Shown here: one piece after another, positions 17,314-25,360 of the stretch
Layout: each line of letters opens with the position of its first letter
How positions within the stretch are numbered: the stretch's first letter is position 1
Assembly (NCBI GenBank): GCA_009928785.1
Contig: SABY01000016.1
Coordinates: 1-48,082 of the forward strand
Length of the DNA: 48,082 nucleotides
Reading direction: 5' to 3'
Source: Clostridia bacterium
GTDB lineage: Bacteria; Bacteroidota; Bacteroidia; Bacteroidales; 4484-276
Notes under the pieces: model-generated
The model's database searches: none
What the model was told of the DNA's origin: nothing
The model's input: only the letters and a program-made list of their open reading frames with translations
Translations under genes and position numbers: made by a program

Positions 17314-19731
17314 ATGTGGACATATCTTGCCCGACTTATTTTGCGCCGACGTTATTGGAATCTTAGCATCATATTGCTGCTAACAGCTTTTATGGCTTAT
17401 CAGGCGCGGCAGGTCACCATGTCGTACGAATTGGCTCAGATGCTGCCATCATCCGACAGCACCAGCATCTTGTATGAGGATTTTAAAAATACTTTTGGCG
17501 AAGACGGCAGCGTGCTCTTTATCGGCGTGCAGGACACCAACCTTTTTGAACTCGACGAATTTAACGCCTGGTACGATCTCACCGAGAGCATCCAGCAAAT
17601 CGACGGTGTGGAGGGCGTTCTCTCGGTTACCAAATTATATTATCTGCAAAAAAACGATTCGCTAAAAAAATTCGACTTCCTGCCGGTTTTTAACAGCAAA
17701 CCCCAATCGCAACAAGAACTCGACAGCGCCATGCAGGTAGTAATGTCGCTGCCATTTTACGACGGACTGCTTTACAATTCCGAAAACCATTTCATCATGA
17801 TGGCCGTAACACTCGAAAAGGAGGTGCTCAACACCAAAGAACGCGTAGGTCTGATTTTTAAAATACGCGATACCGGCAACGCTTTCGCGGAAAAGTTTGG
17901 CGTAACAGTGCACTATTCCGGGCTGCCATTTATCCGAACCATTACCGCCAAAAAAATTGAAAACGAGCTACAGCTTTTCATTATCCTTTCGCTGGTAATA
18001 GCCAGCATCATATTATTAATCTTTTTCCGCAACTGGAAAATAGTTCTGGCCACCATGCTCATCGTTTTGATTGCTGTAACCTGGGTGCTGGGGGTTTTGG
18101 TGCTGTTCAATTACAAAATCACTATCCTTACGGGAATTCTGCCGCCATTGCTCATCGTTATTGTGGTGGAAAACAGTATCTTTTTGCTTAATAAATACCA
18201 CACCGAAATCATCCGGCATGGCAATAAGATAAAGGCACTTACGCGTGTGGTAATTTTTATCGGCAACGCCAACCTGCTCACCAATATGACCACTGCGGCG
18301 GGCTTTGCAGCTTTCATCATCACCGGAAACCAGGCGCTCGTCGAATTTGGAATAGTAGCCTCCATCAGCATCATGGTGGCTTATTTTCTCACCTTATTTT
18401 TAATACCCATATTTTTCAGTTTTCTCAACCCACCCAAAAGCCGCCACACGCAGCATCTCGACAAGGGAATTGTTACAACATTGGTGAATGGCGTGGTAAG
18501 AATTGTGCAGCGCCATCGGACAGCTATTTATATAATAACAGGTGTGTTGCTGCTTACAAGTCTTTATGGCATTTCGCTGCTGAAAACCACCGGCCGCATC
18601 GTGGATGATATTCCGCGTCGCGACCAGTTGTACCGCGACCTGGAGTTTTTTGAGCGAAACATCAAAGGGGTGATGCCGCTGGAAATATCTATCGACACGC
18701 GCAAACCCAAAGGGGTGCTGCGGTTGGCTACTATTAATAAAATAGAAGAACTTCAGGTAGTGCTGGGAACCTATCCGGAGCTTAGCAAGCCGCTATCGGT
18801 AGCCGAAGTGGTGAAATTTGCCAAACAGGCTTTTTATGGCGGCAACCCGGCCATGTACTCGCTGCCCAACAATCAGGAAAAGAATTTTATAATGCAATAC
18901 GTACCAAAGTTGGAGGGCAACAAACGCAGCATCATCAACACTTTTGTGGATAGCACCATGCAAAAAACACGTATTTCGGTGCAGATGGCCAATATCGGCA
19001 CCAACGAAATACAACGCATCCGTGACGACCTGCGACCAAAAATTGATTCGATATTTCCACCCGAAGATTACCAGGTAAACATCACCGGCACCAGCGTGGT
19101 GTATCTCAAAGGAACCGATTATCTGGTGAAAAACCTGATGCAGAGTTTATTGCTGGCTTTGATAGCAATTGCCATTCTGATGGGGCTTCTTTTTTCGTCG
19201 CCGCGCATGGTAATCATCTCTATGGCGCCCAACCTGCTGCCACAAATTATGACCGCCGCCATGATGGGTTTTTTGGCCATCAGCGTAAAACCCTCGACTA
19301 TACTGATCTTTTCGATTGCGTTGGGTATTTCGGTAGATAATGCTATCCACTTCCTCTCGCGCTATCGGCTGCATTTGCGGATTAACGAATGGAACATCAA
19401 GGTTTCGGTGATTAGCGCTTTGCGCGAAACGGGCTTTAGCATGATCTATTCGTCGGTGGTGCTTTTCTTTGGGTTCATTATCTTTACCTTGTCGAGTTTT
19501 GGCGGCACCGAAGCGTTGGGTTATCTTATCGCTTTTACGCTGCTGATAGCTTTACTCTCTAACCTGTTTGTACTGCCTTCGCTGCTGCTCACCCTCGACA
19601 AACGCATCACCACACGACGCTTTTCGGAGCCATTGCTCGAAATTTTTGATGAAGAGCTCGACATAGAACTCGATGATTTGGAAATAGAAAAAAAAACAAC
19701 GCGTTCATCACTTGATCAGCAAGAATATTAA
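17314..19731 (+). CDS. RND-superfamily exporter, MMPL type
   Basis: 805-aa inner-membrane transporter with the duplicated RND plan: a first helix (about 14-32), a large periplasmic loop (about 35-215), five helices (about 220-370), a seventh helix near 405-425, a second loop (about 430-610) and five last helices (about 612-780). MMPL-type marks are LPPLLIVIVVENSIFLLNKY and IALGISVDNAIHFLSRYR, with acidic residues in the fourth-helix region. Members move lipids or hydrophobic molecules using the proton gradient. The substrate is unknown; outer-membrane lipid or hopanoid-like cargo would fit the family. The acidic C-terminal tail (LEIFDEELDIELDDLEIE) is cytoplasmic. Confidence 0.87.
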   Translation: MWTYLARLILRRRYWNLSIILLLTAFMAYQARQVTMSYELAQMLPSSDSTSILYEDFKNTFGEDGSVLFIGVQDTNLFELDEFNAWYDLTESIQQIDGVEGVLSVTKLYYLQKNDSLKKFDFLPVFNSKPQSQQELDSAMQVVMSLPFYDGLLYNSENHFIMMAVTLEKEVLNTKERVGLIFKIRDTGNAFAEKFGVTVHYSGLPFIRTITAKKIENELQLFIILSLVIASIILLIFFRNWKIVLATMLIVLIAVTWVLGVLVLFNYKITILTGILPPLLIVIVVENSIFLLNKYHTEIIRHGNKIKALTRVVIFIGNANLLTNMTTAAGFAAFIITGNQALVEFGIVASISIMVAYFLTLFLIPIFFSFLNPPKSRHTQHLDKGIVTTLVNGVVRIVQRHRTAIYIITGVLLLTSLYGISLLKTTGRIVDDIPRRDQLYRDLEFFERNIKGVMPLEISIDTRKPKGVLRLATINKIEELQVVLGTYPELSKPLSVAEVVKFAKQAFYGGNPAMYSLPNNQEKNFIMQYVPKLEGNKRSIINTFVDSTMQKTRISVQMANIGTNEIQRIRDDLRPKIDSIFPPEDYQVNITGTSVVYLKGTDYLVKNLMQSLLLALIAIAILMGLLFSSPRMVIISMAPNLLPQIMTAAMMGFLAISVKPSTILIFSIALGISVDNAIHFLSRYRLHLRINEWNIKVSVISALRETGFSMIYSSVVLFFGFIIFTLSSFGGTEALGYLIAFTLLIALLSNLFVLPSLLLTLDKRITTRRFSEPLLEIFDEELDIELDDLEIEKKTTRSSLDQQEY

Positions 19732-19830
19732 CAAAAAGCAGGAGCCCATGCTTCTAATAATCAAAATCGAATTCGATGCCTTTAGAAACGAATCAGGTTC
19801 CAATAGCTTTACAAAATAAAACTTACCAAT

Positions 19831-20688
19831 ATGAAAGGAATTATCCTCGCCGGCGGTGCCGGTACACGCTTGCATCCGCTCACCCTTGCCATGAGCAAAC
19901 AGATGATGCCCATTTACGACAAACCCATGATCTATTATCCGCTGTCGGTGCTGATGATGTCGGGCATCAGCGAGGTGCTCATCATTTCTACACCGCAGGA
20001 CTTGCCCAACTTTGAGCGGCTGCTTGGCGACGGCTCGCAGCTCGGATGCCGTTTCAGCTACAAAGTGCAGGAGGTTCCCAACGGGCTGGCTCAGGCGTTT
20101 GTGCTCGGCGCCGATTTTATTGGCAACGAAAAAGTAGCGCTGATACTTGGCGACAACATCTTTTATGGGTCTGGCTTGCAAGCATTGCTGCAAAGCAACA
20201 ACGACCCGACGGGCGGCACCGTGTTTGCCTATCACGTTTCCGACCCGCAGCGCTATGGCGTAGTGGCTTTCGATGCGCATCAAAAGGCTGTTTCCATAGA
20301 AGAAAAACCTGTGCATCCGAAATCAAATTATGCAGTGCCGGGATTGTATTTTTATGATAATTCGGTGGTAGAAGTGGCGCACAACATCAAACCCAGCGCG
20401 CGTGGCGAATACGAAATCACCGACGTGAACCGTCATTATCTGGAACGCGGGCAACTAAAAGTGGGCATCATGAGCCGTGGCATAGCCTGGCTCGACACCG
20501 GCACTTTTGAGTCGCTGCTGCAAGCCTCGCAATTTGTCGAAGTTATCGAGCACCGCCAGGGACTCAAAATTGGCTGCATCGAAGAAGTGGCCTATCGCAT
20601 GAAGTTTATCGATGCCAGCCAGCTTCGCCAAATCGCACAGCCATTAATCAAAAGCGGCTACGGCGAGTATTTGATGAACATCCTTTAG
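19831..20688 (+). CDS. rfbA: Glucose-1-phosphate thymidylyltransferase
   Basis: 285-aa nucleotidyltransferase that makes dTDP-glucose from dTTP and glucose 1-phosphate, the first step to dTDP-rhamnose and other sugars of surface polysaccharides. Signature stretches are [20 protein letters not shown] at the N-terminus, [25 protein letters not shown] and the C-terminal [20 protein letters not shown]. Length fits the RmlA family (about 290). The other dTDP-rhamnose genes (rfbB, C, D) are not in the window, so it is orphaned here. A CAGnnnn heptamer array starts 12 bases after the stop. Confidence 0.95.
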   Translation: MKGIILAGGAGTRLHPLTLAMSKQMMPIYDKPMIYYPLSVLMMSGISEVLIISTPQDLPNFERLLGDGSQLGCRFSYKVQEVPNGLAQAFVLGADFIGNEKVALILGDNIFYGSGLQALLQSNNDPTGGTVFAYHVSDPQRYGVVAFDAHQKAVSIEEKPVHPKSNYAVPGLYFYDNSVVEVAHNIKPSARGEYEITDVNRHYLERGQLKVGIMSRGIAWLDTGTFESLLQASQFVEVIEHRQGLKIGCIEEVAYRMKFIDASQLRQIAQPLIKSGYGEYLMNIL

Positions 20689-20700
20689 GAAGAAAGCCGG

Positions 20701-20896
20701 CAGTCCTCAGGCGACAGTTCTCAGGAGGCAGTCCTCAGGTGGCAGTCCTCAAGCGGCAGTCCTCAGGCGGCAGTTCTCAGGAGGCAGTCCTCAGGCGGCA
20801 GTTCTCAGGCGGCAGTTCTCAGGCAGCAGTCCTCAGGTGGCAGTCTTCAGGCGGCAGTTCTCAGGCAGCAGTCCTCAGGTGGCAGTCTTCAGGAGG
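20701..20896 (+). repeat. Heptamer array: 28 CAGnnnn units
   Basis: Unbroken 7-base register of 28 units, alternating CAGTCCT or CAGTTCT with CAGGCGG, CAGGAGG, CAGGTGG or CAGGCAG (one CAAGCGG). The alternation makes a 14-bp higher-order unit. It fills most of the gap between rfbA and the polyprenyl synthase gene; the remaining 64 bp hold nothing recognised. Confidence 0.92.
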
Positions 20897-20960
20897 CGGT
20901 TGCTGAATTTGTGAATGTTGGTTTAAATTTAAAGACAAGTTTTCTTATAAAAACAAAGAA

Positions 20961-21938
20961 ATGGAACATTTTGCAAATCTAAAAACAATGGTTAATGAGG
21001 CTTTGGTAAAGGCCAATATTAACGGCCCTCCCGACGCACTTTACCTGCCCATCCGCTATACCATGGAAGGCGAGGGCAAGCGGCTGCGCCCGGTGCTGAT
21101 GCTTGCAGCCTGTGATCTTTTTGGCGGCAAGCCCGAAACGATCCTAAACGCAGCTATCGCCATCGAACTGTTCCATAATTTTACCCTGCTCCACGACGAC
21201 ATAATGGACAACGCCGACCTGCGGCGCGGCAAAGAAACCGTGCACCGCAAGTGGAACAACAACACCGCGATCCTTTCAGGCGATACCATGTTTGCCCTTG
21301 CCTACCGGTGGATGCTTAAAACAAAACATCCGCAAATTATTGAGATGCTCAGCACCTTTACGCAAACAGCCGTCGAAGTGTGCGAAGGGCAGCAATATGA
21401 TATGGATTTTGAGAAAATGCCGGCAGTTTCGATTCCTGAATATCTCAACATGATCCGCTTAAAAACCGCCGTGTTGCTGGGATGCAGCCTCAAAATAGGC
21501 GCTCTGGCAACCGACGCCACTCCGCGCGACGTCCAGTTGATTTATGATTTTGGTGTTAGTATAGGCATCGCTTTCCAGTTGCAGGACGATATGCTCGACA
21601 CTTTTGGCGATGGAAAAAAAACCGGGAAAACGCCTGGTGGCGACATTATAGCCAACAAAAAAACCTATCTGTTCCTGAAATGCCTTGAAATAGCTAATGC
21701 CGACGACCGCGTTGATTTGCTTCGTTTTTATAATCCTGATGACCCTACACCGCATGAGCAAAAGGTAGCAACGGTAACAGCCATCATGCAAAAATACCGG
21801 ATAGAGGAATTGGTCACGCAAGAGATGACGCAACATTATACCAAATCAACGCAACTGCTAAATTTGTTAAAAGCGCCCCGCGAAAAGGTTGAGTCGATGC
21901 TGGCTTACGCCGAATGGCTTTACAGAAGGAATCATTAG
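20961..21938 (+). CDS. Polyprenyl (isoprenyl) diphosphate synthase
   Basis: 325-aa trans-prenyltransferase that condenses isopentenyl diphosphate with allylic diphosphates. Both metal-binding motifs are intact: DDIMD at 79-83 (first aspartate-rich motif, followed by RRGKETVH) and DDMLD at 209-213 (QLQDDMLDTFGDGKKTGK). EGKRLRPVLMLAA binds the diphosphate. Length and motif spacing suit a geranylgeranyl or medium-chain enzyme feeding quinone or carotenoid synthesis; chain length cannot be decided safely. Single gene, convergent with the OmpA-family gene. Confidence 0.92.
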   Translation: MEHFANLKTMVNEALVKANINGPPDALYLPIRYTMEGEGKRLRPVLMLAACDLFGGKPETILNAAIAIELFHNFTLLHDDIMDNADLRRGKETVHRKWNNNTAILSGDTMFALAYRWMLKTKHPQIIEMLSTFTQTAVEVCEGQQYDMDFEKMPAVSIPEYLNMIRLKTAVLLGCSLKIGALATDATPRDVQLIYDFGVSIGIAFQLQDDMLDTFGDGKKTGKTPGGDIIANKKTYLFLKCLEIANADDRVDLLRFYNPDDPTPHEQKVATVTAIMQKYRIEELVTQEMTQHYTKSTQLLNLLKAPREKVESMLAYAEWLYRRNH

Positions 21939-22018
21939 TTTTCGACGCGGTGGTTTCGCCTGCGCTCAACAACTGCGCTTTCGCGCTCCACCACCGCAGG
22001 TGGAACAACCTTCCTTTC

Positions 22019-24487
22019 CTATCTGAAGATAATCTGCTTTTTCTCCTCGTCAATCGTAAAGGTTCCAAACTCGGAGAGCGTAATCTCTCCCAGTGTCATT
22101 TGTGAGGCAAGTTGATGATCTACCTGAATCTCTACGTTATGAATGGTCATGCCGGCCAGTCGCAGACTCTCCACGCGGAAGATGGAACGGTGTGCGATGG
22201 TGCCGTCGCCAAGGATTTCTTCGGGGTTGCCCTGAAAGTCGTTTTTGGTGATGGCGCCCTCTTTGAGCAAGCGCAGTGCACTACCCAGTGATATTGCCGG
22301 GCGAATGGTGCGGCGATCGTAAACAAAGTTGAGGGTAAATCCATTAACAATTGTCTGCGCCTGGATCAGACCATTGGGAGTAAGCGTAAAGTCGAGAATT
22401 TTTTCTTCCGGATTTATCACCACCTCTATATTTTTGGCTGTGGTATCGGTTTGAATTTTCGGCTTAGGCACATAATCTTTGCTGATAATCGAAAACTCGG
22501 TACGACGGTTCATCTGGTGGGCAGCTTCACGCGCATCGTTGTTGGGCAGCGAATCGACATAAGATTCGGAAAGACGCGAGCCGGCGGCGAAAGTATAGCC
22601 ACCACGCGTGGTCTCCTTCTTGACTACAAACGGAACCCGTTCGCCATACCCTTTGGCCACCATACGATCGGGGTCGATGCCACGCAATATGAGATAATTC
22701 ACCACCGATTCGGCGCGCTTCTGCGACAGGATGTCGTTGCGCTCGTCGATGTCGCGGCTGTCGGTATGCGCAGCGATCTCAACCACAATTGTCTCGTTGG
22801 CATCGAGCGTGCGAATGAGTCCCTGGAGCGAATCCTGAAACTGCGGCTTCAACTCCCATTTGCCTAAGTCGTACAATATTTCGGGAAGCACCACCGGGTC
22901 TTTGGGGATGGGTATAAGATTGAAATTCATTACAAAATCACGGCTGGCTTCCAGTCCAACTGTAGTTTCCATGGCTTTGTCGTTGAAATATTCAGGCTTA
23001 GCCACAAAAATTTCAAAAGTAGTATTGGCTTTTATCTGCTCATCCTTAAATTCGTAATATCCCACCGAGTTGGTGGTAGTAGTAACATTGGTTCCATCGG
23101 AGCTTACCAGGTTGATGTCAGCTTTTTCGATAGGCTGTAGTGTGTTATTATCGACCACTTTTCCGGAAACGGCAAAGATGAGCGGAGGATTGACAAAATA
23201 CCAGATGTCGTCGCCACCGCGACCGCCACGGCGATTAGAAGAAAAATATCCTTCATCTCTGCCATCGGGATGCCAGGTGATGCCGAAGTCGTCGTTTTCG
23301 GTATTCATGGGGGGGCGCAGATTTATGGGATCGCCCCAGATACCATCTTCATTGCGTCGGCTTTTGAACAGGTCGAGGCCGCCCATACCCGGCAATCCGT
23401 TAGAAGCAAAGTATAACACCGTGTCGCCGCGCAGCACCGGAAACACTTCGTCGCCTTTGGTGTTGATATTGGCACCCATGTTGCGAGGCGTCGAAAATCC
23501 GCTGCCTCCTTTTGCCTCGGCAATCCAAAGGTCTTTGCCACCGGCACCGCCATTTTTGGGTGACGAAAAAATCAGAAATTTCTCATCAGGGCTTACGGCG
23601 GGATGTCCAAACACGGAGGTACTGTCGCCGCCAAGCTCCAGTTTTTCAGGTTCTCCAAACCCACGTCCCTGCTTGCGCGTCACATAAATCTGACAGCCAT
23701 TAACGGTCAGGTTATCCTTTCCACAACGGGTGAAATACATTTTGCTAAAATTTCCGTTGAAGGCAGGCTGCCCTTCATTGGCTTCGGTATTTACCGATTC
23801 GGTTTCGTCAGCCAGCACAGGATTACTCCAGTCGCCTTTTTGATCCTGGCGTGCATAAAACAAGTCGGTAAAATTCATGCCGGTCCATTCGTCGGTATTT
23901 TTGCCGGTGCTGCCATCTCGTGATGAAGTGAAGATGATGGCATTGGCGTTGGCTTCGCTGTAAGCAGGCGAAAAGTCGTCTTCACGCGAGTTGAAGCGTT
24001 TAAGTTTTTCTATCTGATAATTACCGGGGTTTTCGAGCCACTCCTGAGCAAGCGTGCAGGAGGTAATTCCGGATTTTCCACGTGGGTCATCAGGCACGCG
24101 TTCAGCATATTTTTCATACATCAGCAACGCCTCTTCGTAGTCGCCATCGGCGCGCATCGCATCAGCCAAGCGCAAAAGCACCAGCGGCTCGGTACGATCG
24201 TAATTGGCGCGTTCCAGCCGTTTGTAAAACGCTTCAGCTCGCTTCATCTGGTTGGTGAGGCGGTAGCTCTCGGCCAGTTGATAGGTGATGCGGTTTTTCT
24301 CGGCCTTGTTGCCTTTTACACGCGAGTAAGCTTTTTTGTATTTGGGGATGGCCAGCGAATAACGCATGTTGGCAAAATCATCGTCGGCAGCTTGTGCCCG
24401 CCGGCTTTGGCCGTAGGTGGCCATAGCTGTAAACAGGATAAGGACAATTAAAAATCCCGGAAGAGGTTTCAAAACGTTTTTGCTCAT
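22019..24487 (-). CDS. PorE-like OmpA-family protein (TPR, PD40 propeller, regulatory domain, OmpA) with retropepsin-like tail
   Basis: 822-aa envelope protein. Start chosen at 24487 (MSKNVLKPLPG), giving a signal ending ATYGQ; the 13 codons before it have no signal character. Order: TPRs about 35-140 (YSLAIPKYKKAYSRVKGN and following), PD40 beta-propeller repeats about 160-420 (NAIIFTSSRDGS, PAVSPDEKFLIFSS), a carboxypeptidase-regulatory-like beta domain about 430-520 (SGKVVDNNTLQPIEKADINL), and a peptidoglycan-binding OmpA domain about 535-640 (AAHTDSRDIDERNDILSQKR). This matches PorE of the type IX secretion system, but lacks the lipobox. Residues about 695-822 form an extra domain resembling bacterial clan AA retropepsins, with the catalytic DTG replaced by DRR at Asp724. 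Confidence 0.83.
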   Translation of the reverse strand: MSKNVLKPLPGFLIVLILFTAMATYGQSRRAQAADDDFANMRYSLAIPKYKKAYSRVKGNKAEKNRITYQLAESYRLTNQMKRAEAFYKRLERANYDRTEPLVLLRLADAMRADGDYEEALLMYEKYAERVPDDPRGKSGITSCTLAQEWLENPGNYQIEKLKRFNSREDDFSPAYSEANANAIIFTSSRDGSTGKNTDEWTGMNFTDLFYARQDQKGDWSNPVLADETESVNTEANEGQPAFNGNFSKMYFTRCGKDNLTVNGCQIYVTRKQGRGFGEPEKLELGGDSTSVFGHPAVSPDEKFLIFSSPKNGGAGGKDLWIAEAKGGSGFSTPRNMGANINTKGDEVFPVLRGDTVLYFASNGLPGMGGLDLFKSRRNEDGIWGDPINLRPPMNTENDDFGITWHPDGRDEGYFSSNRRGGRGGDDIWYFVNPPLIFAVSGKVVDNNTLQPIEKADINLVSSDGTNVTTTTNSVGYYEFKDEQIKANTTFEIFVAKPEYFNDKAMETTVGLEASRDFVMNFNLIPIPKDPVVLPEILYDLGKWELKPQFQDSLQGLIRTLDANETIVVEIAAHTDSRDIDERNDILSQKRAESVVNYLILRGIDPDRMVAKGYGERVPFVVKKETTRGGYTFAAGSRLSESYVDSLPNNDAREAAHQMNRRTEFSIISKDYVPKPKIQTDTTAKNIEVVINPEEKILDFTLTPNGLIQAQTIVNGFTLNFVYDRRTIRPAISLGSALRLLKEGAITKNDFQGNPEEILGDGTIAHRSIFRVESLRLAGMTIHNVEIQVDHQLASQMTLGEITLSEFGTFTIDEEKKQIIFR

Positions 24488-24602
24488 TGTTATTATCGGT
24501 ATCGGCAGGCAAACTGATGTTTGCATTTATTTGTCAGAAATATTGGCTTTTTTAACGATTTATCAAATTGCTTTAGTATCTGTGCGCTAACTCCTGCAAT
24601 CA

Positions 24603-24929
24603 TCATAGCTGTGGCTTTCGTGGTTTTTGTTTTAGATCAGTAGCATGTTTTTCCAAATCATCTTTTGGCTTGTCGGTTGGCGGTGCTTGCTGCGTTGCCG
24701 AATCGTTGAGATTGATGCTTTTTTTCAAACTGTCAGCTTCGCGCCTCAGGTCATCGGTTTCGCGTGTTATCTCATCGCGTATCTCGCTGGTTGCCTTTTT
24801 CACTTCATTGAGTCCTTTGCCCATCCAACGGGCAATCTCCGGGATTTTATCCGGACCAAAGAAGAGAAATACCACCAGAAGAATGATGAAGATTTCGCCG
24901 CCACTGATATTAAAAAAAGCTACTACCAT
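24603..24929 (-). CDS. tatA: Twin-arginine translocase subunit TatA/TatE
   Basis: 108-aa pore-forming Tat component for export of folded proteins across the inner membrane. A short N-terminal segment leads to one transmembrane helix (about 11-25, EIFIILLVVFLFFGP), the family's FGP hinge, and the amphipathic helix KIPEIARWMGKGLNEVKKAT; a long charged tail follows. TatA rather than TatB is preferred from the FGP-KIPE motif, though Bacteroidota often have one TatA/B type. tatC is not in the window. It lies 115 bp past the PorE-like gene's start, in the same orientation as secDF upstream. Confidence 0.9.
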   Translation of the reverse strand: MVVAFFNISGGEIFIILLVVFLFFGPDKIPEIARWMGKGLNEVKKATSEIRDEITRETDDLRREADSLKKSINLNDSATQQAPPTDKPKDDLEKHATDLKQKPRKPQL

Positions 24930-24985
24930 GCAGACTATTTATAATTCTATGTTTTAATAAAAATACAACAAATCTTTTGCTGAAT

Positions 24986-25207
24986 CTAATTAGTGTCTGT
25001 CCATAAAGTCACACTTTTTGTAGCCCAGGCATAAATGCCTGGGAATAATTGATTTGTCATTTGTTTCCCCCGCCCCTCGCTGGGATTGCCTTCGGCAATC
25101 CCAGCGAGGGGCGGGGTATTGACTACCCTTCATTTCAATCCCAGGCATAAATGCCTGGGCTATGGATTTCCACAATAAACCTAACTTTAAAGATAGACAC
25201 TAATTAG
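24986..25207. mobile_element. MITE-like inverted-repeat element without transposase
   Basis: A 206-bp core (24994-25199) has imperfect terminal inverted repeats: TGTCTGTCCATAAAGT at the left and the complement of ACTTTAAAGATAGACA at the right (13 of 16 matching). Both ends are bounded by the 8-mer CTAATTAG (24986-24993 and 25200-25207), which could be a target duplication or, as it is palindromic, part of the ends. Inside are two 9-bp hairpins CCCAGGCAT/ATGCCTGGG (25024-25043, 25140-25159) and a central perfect 23-bp stem with loop TTC (25068-25116). No reading frame of note. It sits between secDF and tatA. Confidence 0.6.
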
Positions 25208-25301
25208 GCAGATACTGTGTCAACATGCGAATCACCTGTTTATTTTCCCACATAGTGGGCAAATTTACAGCATATTTTTGATTTGACATTCAGAATCAAA
25301 C

Positions 25302-25342
25302 AAAAATCCCGGCACGATGCAAATGATCAGGCCGGGATTTTT
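25302..25342 (-). terminator. Rho-independent terminator of secDF
   Basis: Perfect 12-bp stem AAAAATCCCGGC/GCCGGGATTTTT with a 17-base loop, 18 bp past the secDF stop on the minus strand; the stem itself ends in a T-run on that strand. Confidence 0.82.
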
Positions 25343-25360
25343 GGAAATTATAAAAGCTGG

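Noticed and set aside
19708..20316. 202-codon minus-strand frame across the MMPL-rfbA junction
   Set aside because: Overlaps rfbA in antisense and shows no domain.
21947..21997. Terminator between the convergent polyprenyl synthase and OmpA genes
   Set aside because: GCGGTGGT/ACCACCGC pair exists but with a 35-base loop and no T-run; too weak to call.
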